Assembly (NCBI GenBank): GCA_035236585.1
Contig: CP141136.1
Location: forward strand, 56,623,136 to 56,687,135
Length of the DNA stretch: 64,000 bases
Direction of reading: 5' to 3'
Source: Warburgia ugandensis
Lineage: Eukaryota; Streptophyta; Magnoliopsida; Canellales; Canellaceae
Shown: in pieces, positions 46,540 through 58,489 of the stretch
How positions within the stretch are numbered: the stretch's first letter is position 1
Layout of the letters: each line of letters starts with the position of its first letter
Made by a program: the position numbers and the translations under genes
The notes under the pieces: generated by a model
The model's database searches: none
What the model was told of the DNA's origin: nothing
What the model saw: the letters and a program-made list of their open reading frames with translations, nothing else

Positions 46540-47790
46540 TTAGAATACCTAAAGTGAAAGAGGCCATGAAAGAGATGAAATTAGGAAAGGCCATGGGGCA
46601 TGATGGTGTACCAATAGAGGTTTGGAAGCATATGGGAGCTATTGGGGTAGTTTGGTTGACCAAGTTGTTTACCAAGATTATAAAATCAAAGAAAATTCCT
46701 GTTGAATGGAGAAAAAGCTCTATTATACCAATTTATAAGAATAAAGGATACATACAGAGCTGCACTAATTATCGAGGGATCAAACTTATGAGCCGCACCA
46801 TGAAACTTTTTGAAAGAGTGATTGAGAAGAGGCTACGGCATGAGACAAGTGTATTGGAGAACTAGTTTGGTTTCATGCCTGTGAGGTCTACCATGGAAGC
46901 TATTTCCTTACTAAGATAATTGATAGAGAAATATAGGGAGAGGAGGAAAGACCTCCACATAGTCTTTATCGACTTAAAGAAAGCTTATGATAGTTCCTAG
47001 AGAGTTAATATGGATGGTGTTGGGTGAGAAAGGGGTTTCGCGGAGGTATATAGACATAATTAAAGATATGTATGAGGGAGTGGTAACAAATGTTAAGCTA
47101 TTAGTGGCGAGACCAGTGATTTTCCTGTCACTGTAGGGTTGCGCCAAGGATTGGCATTGAGCCCATACCTTTTCACGTTGGTTATGGATGAGTCCCCGTA
47201 AAAGAACATTTTCGGTACTTATGATCAATGATTCATGAGAGTAGAGAGATTGAGAGGAGGTTACCGAGAGAATCCAGGCTGGTTGGAATAAATGAAGATA
47301 TACATCTGGAGTTTTGTGTAATGAGTGGGTTTCACTCAAACTAAAAGAAAAATTCTATAGGATGGCCATAAGGCCGCCCATGCTCTATGGATTAGAGTGT
47401 TGGGCAGTTAAGGAACATCATGTTCAGTGGATGAGCGTTGTAGAAATGAGGATGTTGAGATGGATGAGTGGCAAGACAAGAAATGATAGAATTAGGAATG
47501 AAAATATTAGAGGAAATTTAGGGTTAGCACCAATAGGTAACGAGATGAGGGAGATTAGGCTTAGATGGTTTGGACATGTCCAAAGGAGACCAAAAACGGC
47601 ACCAGTTAGAGGGAGTGAGGCAATGCAAGTAGAAGGTTCTAAAAGGGGCAAGGGGAAGGCCCAAAAGAATGAGGATAGAAGTGGTGAGAAAAAATTTAAA
47701 AACTTTGGGACTAAATGAAGCCATGATACTTCATAGAGAGGAATGGAGGAATAAGATTCATGTGGCTGATCCCTAACTGGGATAAGGTCT

Positions 47791-47821
<31 letters not shown>

Positions 47822-47822
47822 A
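46540..47822 (+). mobile_element. RTE-type LINE with (GAT)n tail, internally deleted
   Basis: RT blocks in order: KEMKLGKAMGHDGVPIEVWK, PVEWRKSSIIPIYKNKG, CTNYRGIKLMSRTMKLFERV, VFIDLKKAYDS (about 46960), and VTVGLRQGLALSPYLFTLVM (about 47130). The catalytic FADD block is missing. A deletion joins the RT to the C-terminal part at about 47200, which continues with IRPPMLYGLECWAVKEHH, VEMRMLRWMSGK and RLRWFGHVQRRPKTAP. The 3' UTR ends in about ten GAT repeats (47791-47822), the short-repeat tail typical of RTE-clade elements. The 3' part is homologous to the copy at 24.3-25.0 kb. Confidence 0.9.
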
Positions 47823-49144
47823 TGGGGGGTATGTGGAGCTCCATGCCCTTTGATAATTCCAAGCTTGTGATTTTGGGTGTCAAGCTGATAAAAGGATTGA
47901 CATGCTTTGAGCTAGGTATTACTGTGGTATATCATGTGGTGTAACGTGAAGCTGTTAAAGGATCTCCCTTGCCTTCCTTTGTTGCTAGGGAGAAAGAGGT
48001 AAGTGTTCAGCCCTTTAAGAGGGACTTTTTAACTAGGAGTTCATGTGGTTCCTCATGGCTAAATTTGTACTTCTTATACATTAAACCCACTATCTAGGAT
48101 ACAGGCAGTAAACAAATTTGGTAAGCAAAATCCTGGAAGGAGATGGAAACAACAAATTGAGAAGTTTTTAAAGATCTTGTGAAAATGTTCTGAGACACTT
48201 TTGCATAATGATAAAGAAGTGTTTATAGAAGCACATACAGAAATACTTAAAAAATTTCTAGAGGGACACATGTGAGCCATTTACAAATTACATTTTGACA
48301 TGATGCTGAAAAAATGCAAAATAAACCTGTTTCCCATGTCTTTTCCGTAAGTTCCATTAGCGTTTTGTATAAGCTTCCTATAGGTTTTGTAGGCATTTCC
48401 GATAAGTTTCAATTAGTTCCCCACTATGTAGAGATGATTTCGGTAACAATAGGTTAGGTGCACCGAGATTGGATTTTGATTGACATTTTCATGACAAGGT
48501 TCTACTTTTGACCGTCTTGTGTAGGTGATGGTTCATTCCCATGCCAATATGTTCGTCTCTTTTGTCGGAAAGCATGTTGATACATCCTGATTGTGAACTA
48601 TATGACTTATTGTGGAGATGTCACCATCCATACTCTATGTTTTGATAGTTCAAATCTTGTCCATCATCTTTCAATTCATCACCAAGTTGTTTGCGGTGTC
48701 TGGAGTTTAGCTTTGGTCTATCTAAGGTGAGGTGGGTGACACTTATGTCATTGGCTTATTCAACTGAGCGTGTAACATTGTGTCCAGAGTGTCTGCTACT
48801 AACAGTGCATTGGATGATTTTGAAAGGTTGACTGGTATCTATTATTGGGTTGGCAGGCAAGCTATATTGTTTAGTGGTTGACTTTTTCACAGCTGTTTTT
48901 TAGTTTACTATGTACAGACATAGGAATGGGTTAGGATACCTAGAGTAAGTGGTTGTTGCCAATACTGCTAACCACATTGGTGGCCCATTTTGCTAGGTTT
49001 TTGTTTGTTCATCTTGGTGGTTCAAGCTGTGGAGAGTCTTTGACTTGCCAGATTAGGTGGTGATGTTGTTTGAAAAATTTGAGGAAGAGTGGGAAAATGG
49101 AGTACAGAAGAAAAATGATTATGGGTTGGTCTCCTGTAGAAACT
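47823..49144. other. Intron 2 continued, no recognised gene
   Basis: Nothing with family similarity was seen. The sequence is AT-rich and apparently unique. Confidence 0.5.
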
Positions 49145-49258
49145 ACAAAGGGTCTATAGTACGCAGCCTTTGCATTTTGCAAGAGGCTGTTTCCACGCCT
49201 TATACCTGTGACCTACAGGTCACACAACGACAATACTGTTGAGCCAAAGGCTCACTTT
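49145..49258 (-). mobile_element. Au SINE fragment (5' portion)
   Basis: On the minus strand: GAGCCTTTGGCTCAACAGTA, the B-box-like GGTCACAGGTATAAGGC, CCTCTTGCAAAATGCAAAGG and CTGCGTACTATAGACCC. The conserved GC-rich 3' third is absent. Confidence 0.8.
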
Positions 49259-50247
49259 CTTGTAATAGGATTCTGGTGAAGCTCAAATCATGGCTCCTAT
49301 GGATGTTACCAAGGTCCAAGCTAATTTGGGTCTTTAGCTTCTTCCTGTGGACGGTACAGATTCACATAGCTTTATCCATTGGCTTTGGTCAAGGAGCCTA
49401 TTCTTGTGAATATATACATTAAATGTTTAATAGGCAGTAGACTCAGCTGCAAGCCATTCAGTCAAGTTAATCAGGCTGTAATACCTTTGCAAGGGAAAGA
49501 GCTTAGAGAGAACACTACTATCTCAGGCTCTCATTGTTTTTGCTCTGTACTTTTTGATGCTTGTGTGGTTATCACTCTTATCTCTAAATCATTTGTCTTA
49601 ATTTTTTCTAGTTTTCATCTTTAGAGAGAACAAACAACCAACTTTATGTTATTTACTATTATATAACTGGAAGAGCACATGCGCTTTGCACACAAGTTAC
49701 CCATTTTGGTAGTGTTGCATAATGGAATCTATGATCTAGTTTCTCCTTTCAATCGACGCTTCAATCCCATTTATGAGAAAAACTTTGCGAACTTGTTTCA
49801 CCTTTTGGGATCTTAATGAAAGCTTTAGCTATAGCTAATCAGAGAGTGAAATGAATAATGCTAGTATGAGTGCTATCTAATATCACAAATTGTAAATTGA
49901 ATCAAAATCATAAGGTATTAATGAAGAGTTCCCTACCACTCAGTAGTACTATAAGATGGAGAAAGCTTAAGAATTTGAAGAACTTAGATAATGAAGAGTT
50001 TCATTCATGATCTGAGTAAGTTTATCCATTTCCTATCTTTATACTAAATGTCATGCAAATTACTGTTTGGTGATAGTCCACTAATCTTTTAAATCCTAGA
50101 ATATTTAATTTCTAAATGTAACCTGACCACTAAATTTCTAGAGACCAACTTAAGAGTATATGACACAGGCAACCAAGAGCAGTGATAGATTATTCACTCA
50201 AGGTAGAGAAATGAAATTGGATTTTACTATTTTTATTTTTGTGAAAG
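49259..50247. other. Intron 2 continued, no recognised gene
   Basis: AT-rich, with no coding similarity or clear repeats. Confidence 0.5.
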
Positions 50248-50264
50248 ATCTAAGGCGCCATCTA

Positions 50265-50336
50265 AGGCCCTTGTGGTCTGCCCCTTCCCCGAACCCCGCA
50301 TAGGCGGGAGCTTCGTGCACTGTGGCTGCCCTTCTT
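50265..50336 (+). mobile_element. 5'-truncated Au SINE flanked by a 17-bp target duplication
   Basis: Only the last approximately 72 bp of the Au SINE is present (GGCCCTTGTGGTCTGCCCC, CGAACCCCGCATAGGCGGG, GTGCACTGTGGCTGCCC). ATCTAAGGCGCCATCTA lies at 50248-50264 and ATCTAAGGTGCCATCTA at 50337-50353, a 17-bp duplication with one mismatch directly at both ends. The truncation therefore happened at insertion. Confidence 0.9.
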
Positions 50337-50860
50337 ATCTAAGGTGCCATCTAGTTAGATGCTTAAAGATATTGTGTGGTGAAGGCAGCTCTGATTTGCT
50401 ATTGTTTTTTCCCTAAATTGATTGGACAATCCTCGCCCTTCACTTTGTTAGGATCTGAAAGGCCAAGCAAGCTGTTAGTTAAGCTTCAAAATCATCCATC
50501 AAGCCTGCCACTTGCAGACGTTTCATTCATGGAGTAGAATGAGGATGAGTTCAAAATTATGTTAGCTCCAAGATACTGCAAGATCCAATCTTCATGGAGC
50601 TGCTATGTTCAAAAAGTGAGCCCACTTAAAAAGTACTTAACACTCTCCAACTCCAATTGGAGCCAATAGAAGTGAGTTCTATAAATCAAAAAGGGTATCA
50701 CCAATCACAAGTAGCCTCCATAATTAATTACTTGAGCGAGGCTTGGCTTCAATATTTTCAGCAAAGGTTTGACCTTCTGTTCGTCTTGCCAACACCAAAA
50801 TGCTTTCCCTTTGTGCGCAAAGAGAAAAAGAATCAGTTCTTAATGAATTCTAAACAAAAC

Positions 50861-51281
50861 TGATGGGGATAGTAATAGGCAGAAGGGGAAGTAGGGTTGT
50901 TTTGGGCTGACATACTCCAGGAGAAGTGGTCCCTAGATCAGGCAGTTAGCCTCAGCCAATTCAGTTACGAAATGAGGTCAGGAGAGGAGGGACAGTTGGA
51001 GGAGAGAGAAGGGTGGAAGGAATTTTGTTAGGGGGAAGAATAAGGAAGGGGAGGAGGAGAGTTGAGGGGGGTGGAGAGTAAGAGGATCCTGGTAGAGGGT
51101 GAAGGCAGGAATGGCCTACGAGAGGGATAACCCTTACTGTTATCTTTTTTTGTCAGAATCAACTTCTCTTCTTACAGCTTGTAACCATCACATTAATCAA
51201 ATCCAATTCTAGCTTCTTCTTCTTCTTCTTCTTCTTCTATTTTCTGTTGTATTTCTGGAAATTCTATCTACCAATCCATCA
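50861..51281 (+). repeat. 5' LTR of the truncated gypsy element
   Basis: 421 bp with TGATGG...CCATCA ends. It contains a (TTC)n run at about 51212-51238 just upstream of the primer-binding site. No second copy occurs in the window. Confidence 0.7.
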
Positions 51282-53733
51282 ACTGGTATCAGAGCTGGTG
51301 AACTTGGGGCATGGTTAGAACTCGAATGGAACGAACTGAAAGCATGGAGAAGGAGATGGAGGGCATGTGCGTGGAGTTTGGCAACGTAAAGTAGGACCTT
51401 GGCCGGATGCAAGACAATGTCACAGCCATGGGGGACTATTTACTGGAGATCAGGAACTGGATGCGCCAATGGGAGGATACTGCGGGCACTCCACCACTCC
51501 AAAAAGGCGAAAGAGGAAAAGCCTGGGCTATAGAGGTGGGAGAAAACTCTAATGGGGGAGATCTCCGTCGACTGGGAATGCAAGAGTCCAGCCACCCGAT
51601 TTTTATCCCTTGAAACTTGGTCTTCCTCTCTTTGAAGGCTTTGACCCATGCGGGTGGCTGTGCCAGGCAGAGAGATATTTCTAGGTCAACCGCGTCGCCG
51701 ACGGTGACAAGGTTGCAGCGGCTGCCGTATGCCTGGAAGGCGATGCCCTACATTCGTTCTTGTGGGTAGAATCCCGGACACTTTCAGTCGTGGATGATGT
51801 TCCGGACAGCCCTTCTCAAGCATTTCCGTCCGACACAGTCAAATGACGACTACAAAGCTCTTCTCGCTCTCGACAGGATAGCTCCATTGCTGACTATTGC
51901 CATAGCTTTGAACTCATGTCAGGCCCTCTGGTGGACTTATCCGACGAACTCCTCAAGGGGGCGTTTGTGAATATGCTGAAGGAGAAATGAAAGCTGAAGT
52001 CAAAATGTTTAGGCCCGAGACGCTAACTGGGCTCATGGATCTAGCCTATAAAATCTAAGAGAGGAGTGTAGAACTTGATCGAGTTAAGGCCAACGGAAGT
52101 CGGTATGGACTTGGACCTAAATTTTCAGTACTCACCACCTTTCCCTCGAAGGGCCCGAGTCCAGGAGCAGGTTTCCAGGGGCTGAACTGTAATTTTGCCC
52201 AACTCGGGTGTCTCATGCAACGAAGGAGACGACGGCGGCATGAGGAGACAGGGAATCTCGAGTCAGTGACGTCAGCAACGGTCGTAGGGACTCTTTCCGA
52301 TGTCTCACCGACTGCGAGTTCCAACAGAAGCAGACCCTAGGGCTCTGCTACAAGTGTGATGAACGATTTACCCCCGGGCATCGTTGTAAGAGCCAGTAGC
52401 TGCAGGTTCTCTTGGCCGATGAAGATGATACAGATCCCAACCACGGCGAGTTTTCGATTGGCGAGGAACTTGTTCAGCTTGAAACGGAAGCTCCTCACCT
52501 GGAGTTGTCCATGCACACTATTGTTAGCATTACACAGGGCTAGGTGATGGAGCTGATTGGCAACTTGAGTGGCAGAGCTATGGTGGTCCTGATAGACAAT
52601 GGGGCCTCGCATAATTTCATAGCTAGAGACTTGGTGCGCGAACTTCGGTTACCAATTTCCGACACAAAAACATTTGGGATCCAAGTGGGAGACGACCACT
52701 GCATCAAGGGGATGGAAATTTGTCGGAATCTCTCCTTAACCTTGCCGGGCATCTCAGTCGAGCAACACTTCCACCTCTTTGACTTACGTGGGGTTGACAT
52801 CGTTCTGTGGTGGCCTGGTTGCAAACCATGGGTGACGTCTCGACCAATTACAGAAATCTTACCATGAAATTTTCAGTGGATGGCAAGCACGTCAAGTTAT
52901 AGGGAGGCCCGTCTCTGGTTCATTCCTCTATATCTCGCAAAACCATGCTAAAACTAAGATCGGGCAAAGGCGATAATTACTTCATCGAATAGCAGGGATT
53001 CCTGCATGGGGCCAATGCCTCTGAAGTCAAAACTTCTTCACAGGTAGAGCCTATTCTTACCCAGTTTTCCCATTTGTTTGATCAGCCTCTGCAATTACCA
53101 GTTTCACGATTGCAAGATCACACTATTTGGCTTAGAGAAGAAACCCAGCCCCCCAATATCCGGCCATACCGCTACTCACATTGCTAGAAAAATGAAATTG
53201 AGAAGATAATCAGAGAATTGTTGACTGCTAGAATCATCTGCCCCAGTTCAAGCCCCTTTTCCAGCTCAGTACTTCTAGTTAAGGAAAAAGACGGGAGCTG
53301 GCGATTCTGCGTTGATTATAGAGCTTTGAACAAGGTGATAGTTCCTGATAAATTCCACATATCTACTATTGGTGAATTGCTAGATGAGTTGGGAGGAGCT
53401 ACAATTTTCTCTAAACTGGATCTCAAGTTTGGTTACTATCAAATACGAATCAAGGAACATGATATACCCAAGACTACCTTTAGGACACACGAGGGCCACT
53501 ATGAGTGTCTCGTCATGCCCTTTGGCTTGACCAACACTCCGTCCACCTTCCAAGCTCTCATGAACGACGTATTTCGCTCAAATCTTAGTAAGTTTGTTCT
53601 AGTTTTCTTAGACGATATCTTAATTTATAGTTCAAATCTCAATCTGCATTTGCAATACCTTACCATCGTTTTGTAGCTCCTTAGTGATCACAAACTTCTT
53701 GTTAATCGAAAAATGTTTATTCGCCCAAGTTGA
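50861..53733 (+). mobile_element. Ty3/gypsy LTR retrotransposon, 5' LTR to RT, truncated 3'
   Basis: The 5' LTR at 50861-51281 starts TGATGG and ends CCATCA (6-bp inverted ends). Two bases later comes the primer-binding site TGGTATCAGAGC (51284-51295), a perfect initiator tRNA-Met match. Gag starts at 51311 and is broken by frameshifts; a LPLFEGFDPCGWL-like block and DYCHSFELMSGPLVDLSDEL are readable. The aspartic protease at about 52544-52867 has VVLIDNGASHNFI (Asn for the Thr of DTG/DSG). RT at 53218-53676 is the best preserved: [52 protein letters not shown] and the catalytic FLDDILIYS. After KCLFAQVE at 53731 the sequence changes abruptly. There is no RNase H, integrase or 3' LTR. Confidence 0.92.
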
Positions 53734-56579
53734 ACCGCAACCACCTCACGTGCGTGCGCGCCCAAAGGCCATGCCAGGGACCGCATTTTGCACGCATACA
53801 TGCATGCTCAAGCGACGCGTTATGACGCGCGTCCTGGATGGCATTGCACGAACGCGCCTTTGGCGTAGGCGAAATGCGCCTTGGCTCCCAGGCTGCTCAG
53901 CCGTCCTGGTCGAACCAAGACTGTGCCTGGGATGCATCGAGGCCACGCCCATACACAATCACGCGAGCCCGTGCACAGTCGCGTGCCTGAGGTTCGTCCA
54001 TGGGGCTCAATCGGGTGTGCATCACGCACCACGCATCACGCATTCACGCATTCACACCCAGGATCATCTCCTTCGTTGGTCTGGTCCTGGGTCCTGCGAT
54101 TTCCAGCCAGAAAACGCTAGATCTGGCCTGAATCTGACCTGGGGGAGTGGAAGGGAAGAGGAAGGGGACCCTGGGCGATGTCTGGCTCGATGGGTCGGTA
54201 GAAGGGAAAAGAGAGGGGAGTCGTGAGGGGCTTACCTGGGCAGGTCTGGAGCGATGCCCATTGCCGAAGGTGGGGTTTCTTCAAGCTGAAACCCTAGCTG
54301 CCTGAATCATCAGAGAAAGTGGAGGATAAAGGGACGGCTGAGGAGGAGGGAAAAGGGCTTTTTATAGCCTTGCTATGGCGGTGGCAGAAACCTTTGGAAA
54401 CAGGGTTTCTGGAGAAGTCTAGAGGAAGAAGAAGGCGGGGTGCTGTTATCAAAATGGCCCCCTGTGTTTTCTGTCTTTTTCGTTTTTAGTTTAAATTACA
54501 CAAATGCCCCTAATCTTTAAACGGCCGTAACTTCTTCATACGAACTTGTTTTTCGGCATTCTTTGAGGTGTTGGATTCTATTTTTTGAGTAGAATCTAAT
54601 GGTACCAAGTTTCCTCACAAATTCCTTCATTTACTATTTTAAATAAAGTAAAACATTTAACACAGTTTATTTCCCATAGAATGTCCAATTTTTGTTAAAA
54701 ATAGCATAAATTGCTCGAGCATTACATTTAGGGCACATGCTAACATTTAAAGATTACACTATCATGCTTTCTAACTTATAACATAAATCACATTTACACT
54801 TCTATTATTCAATACAAGACAATTAAGCTAATTATATTAAGATTATTATAAACCTTTAAATATGATCCAACCATTAGATCTTAGGTGATTTCCTTTAGAT
54901 TAAGGGTTTTAATTACCTTTAGGGCTTTTAATCCATTAAGATCCATAATTCATATCCACTTGATTTTGTCATATTTCATTCATGATATAACTGGATTCCA
55001 TCATAATATCATCCATTTAATCCATCTTGAGGATCTGATCATACTTGATCTCATTGATCAAGTGGGTCCCTTTGTATTTTTAGGGTTTTTCTACTATAAA
55101 AGGTAGATCCCTAATTTATCATAGATCTGTCCAAATTAACCATAGATATTACTTTATTACAGTATTATATCATCTTTAAAATAAATTTCCAAGATCTGAT
55201 CACCTCAGATCTTGAAAATCTTAGAAATTGGACACTTATTTCCAAAATACAGAATAATTTAGGCATAATTTTTAGATATATTATGCTTTCATTAGAAACT
55301 AGACATTACAAGCTTTCCATAGCTTCTTTCCGATCTCAATTTGGGGTTCATATGACTCCACAATTTAAATTTGAAGTTTACAACTGTTCTTAGGGTCCAG
55401 ATTTGATCTCGGCCCAGCAGAACTAATCTCTCTCAATTGAGGGTCCAAACCTTGTTAGATTTTCTTGAAAATTATAAATTAAGGGTTTTGGACCCTTCTG
55501 GATCATTTGGAAAGCTCAGAATTTTCATTTGAGCTCTCTATCCCCATGAATTGAAGGCTTTGGTATTTACTTTATTTTTATAATTTTGCATTCAAATTAA
55601 ATTATAGAAAAATAAAAATTACATTAAACCATAATAAATATGTATAGAAAGTAGTTACACCTACCTGATTGGAGAAAAATTGTATATTTGATGCCCAATT
55701 TAAGAGAATTAGTGGTTGATGATACTATTGCCCGATTGTCCCCACTTTTGTGATTTCTGTTGTTGGAACTGTTGGATTTTGAAATTGATTTAGGGTTTTT
55801 GTATATAATATAGTATAGGATGTTATGGACGGTAGAATTTATGAGATTCTACCTGGAACGGAGTGCCTAATTGAATTTAGGTCTCTTGTTTCACTTAGAA
55901 AGAGGAGAGAGAAATAAGGAAAATAGAGATTGGGAAGGGATGAATGAGAATTTAGGGCTGAAACTCCAGGGAAGATTTGAAAATTTCGTGGTTAAGGTTT
56001 TGAAAATTTTTGAAAATTTTTGGGACATATTTATAGCCAAATTTGAATTTTTTATTATTTCTTTTAATAAGATATTTTATTACTTTAGAATTTTTAATTA
56101 CAAATGCATTCTCCATTCCCATCCCATTCTTCACTACAATCTCCACTACCAGCAATAATGCACTAAACAATTATTGTTGCTTCTAAAACGTTGGCCCACT
56201 TTTATGTGAAAAGACGTTTTTGCCCTTTGAACTCCAAAATTGGAGAATAATAGGCAATATTTGTCCAAACTCGGAATCGAGCGTACTTAGTGGCGTTGGA
56301 ATCGTATTTCTAAGTACTTCATGAATATTGAGGTCTTATTTCTTGGATATGGCCAAATGGAGAAAATTAAGGAATTTTCATTTTAACTCAGAATTGAACG
56401 TACTTAATATTGTTTCGATTAGTTTTCCAAGTAATTTCATAATTTCTATATTTTAATTCATGATATAATCTCCATAAAAAGAGAATTTTCAATAACCTAA
56501 TATTCCAGCCCAGAATTTCTAAATATTCAAATTTTATTAATTTGCCTTAATAAGTTACAAAAATTCAGGGTCATTACAG
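53734..56579 (-). mobile_element. Probable LTR-type element piece with GC-rich end (minus orientation)
   Basis: Read on the minus strand it starts TGTAATGACCCTGAATTTTTG (56579 leftward), a start resembling many plant gypsy LTRs, and continues AT-rich for about 2 kb. From about 54440 it becomes distinctly GC-rich. Here a TATA box, GGCTATAAAAAGCCC (about 54358-54370), is followed about 100 bp later by ATGGGCATCGCTCCAGACC and a splice-donor-like CCAGGTAAG (about 54230-54260). That arrangement (promoter, leader, short exon, donor) is compatible with an LTR or a captured gene 5' end. No recognised protein. The boundary at 53733 cuts the neighbouring gypsy RT. Confidence 0.45.
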
Positions 56580-58489
56580 CAATCCTCCATACCCATCAAA
56601 CTGCACTAAATCCAAGCCCTAAATCTTTTCTCAAATTCTAGTCAAGTTCAATTCTATGAGGGCTTCAATTATGGCACTGCCGCGGTCAATTTTTACTACT
56701 GCAATACATCTGATGGACGAAGGCGGGGTTAAGATCTATTGATAATGGGCTACAGACCATGGGAAAAAGTGACATATAAATGTTAATGGGTGTTTTCTTT
56801 TGGGAAGTGGTGTCTGCATCACTGGCCTTTCTTATTTTCTTACTTCCTTTTAGAAGTACAACGTTCTAACATAATTACAACTGAGACATTTTTTATTTTG
56901 GTGGAGAAGGAGGTACTTTTTCTCAAAAACCAATATGAAAGTCAGCAGTTACCATATTATCTCTATGATAAAAAGGGTATTGTATTTGTTGTGAGAATAA
57001 ATAAGATGACTCTTGAGCAAGTAGAGTTGGCTAAGCAGCTCTTTGAGCAGTCAATTAAATTCCTAAAGAATGGTTTTGGGTTATCTTATTTACATCATGT
57101 TTCCTGCACAAACAATCTTCTGACACTTTCTAGCATAATGGTGCTAGAAGGGGCGTCTCTGGCAGTAGGTCACGGGTTTGGGCCTGCTCGTGGGTGTGTC
57201 TCCAACATTAAAAAAATTGACTTTATAAATATAAAGTAGCTAATGAGTAGGTTTTCTGCTTGTGTTCTGTTAGCTCACGCATGGAAGGGTCTGATTCCAA
57301 TATTTATGCTGCAAGGGTGTGATGAGTTTGGGCTGCTGCAAAGTTCCACTTTTTAAGATTGCTTAGCTGAAAAATGTTGAAAGGACTAGAATTCTAATGT
57401 TTCTCAAGTGGCAAAACCACAAATTGAAATCAGAATTTTGCATGCCTGTCCTGAAAGTTGATGCGTTGAGCAATTTGTAAAATGTGCCAAACATCAAAGA
57501 TTAGATGAACTTTGGGATTTTTAGGTGAAATTGCAATGCGGCTATTCTACTAAGAAAAATGCTTTAGAGAAGTGAACTTGTTTGCTTAAGGAAATAAACT
57601 TTCTGGGGCTCACATGTGACACTTGGCATGATGCAATCCATTGATCTGGCAGGTAATAAGAAGCCCATCCCATGGACATTCCTAGATCCTTTATCTAGAA
57701 AGCCCTGTTTAGGGATTTGCCAGCAAAATGTGCACTGCTGATTTTTGGTGAATTTGGTGCTACATGGCTGTCATCAGCTCATGTCGTGAAATGTGTGGTC
57801 AAGTTCTATAATGAGCGATTCTTTCGCTGTCTAAGGTGTTAATTTACCTACTAAAATATTCCTTATTTGCAAAGTAGAAAAAGATCCCTCCCAAACTCTT
57901 GTAACGTTCCCATGATATATGACTATGGTGTGGGATTAATGCCCTGAAGTCTAGCTGTTAATAGTTTGCAAGTTTATTGGTATGGATCTACACATAGATC
58001 TCCCTGTGGCCTCAAAAAGTGTACTATCTTCCTTGATTGGGGAATTGCCTTCTTCTATTAATTGGATAAATTTTGTTGCCATGAATGGAAATTTGGCTTT
58101 ATTTTATGATGCTAGTTAGTTTTTCTTATCTAGTAATAAAATAGAATCTCGTAGAAGTGCATGCTTGTGTGAATTACTGCACTGGAATTGCGAGTGTATT
58201 TGAACAGAAAATGTTCTTTCTTCTAGAGCTTGGTCAATACAGTCTTGGCTAGCTTTAGATCTTGTAACATTTTGTCTCATTTTTTGGCATGTCTTCCTGT
58301 GAAGGTAGGTCTTTTTGCTTGTCAATGAGTGTGCTTATCTTGACATTTCCCACCTCGTTCAGTTGCAGATGCAGTGTGTTTCCTGTTATGCTCTATGGTT
58401 GTGAGATCATACTTATGTTGTTTGTCCACTATTGCTAATCTGTTAAAACATGAGATTACTCAGACCAGTCTTGTTGTTTGTCTTTTCAG
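56580..58489. other. Last part of proteasome pseudogene intron 2, no recognised gene
   Basis: A plus-strand frame at 56790-57239 is open for 149 codons but shows no recognised domain. Near 57150-57225, GGTCACGGGTTTGGGCC followed by CTCGTGGGTGTGTCTCCAAC and an A-run recalls a pol III B-box and SINE tail, but too little is preserved for a call. Confidence 0.4.

Noticed and set aside
53684-54226. 180-codon plus-strand open frame with no homology
   Set aside because: Only its first few residues are gypsy RT; the rest is open because the region is GC-rich (frames on the minus strand are also open). No domain is recognised.
56790-57239. 149-codon plus-strand frame inside proteasome pseudogene intron 2
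   Set aside because: No recognisable domain or homologous family, and it ends in an A-rich, SINE-like tail. Kept only as a note.
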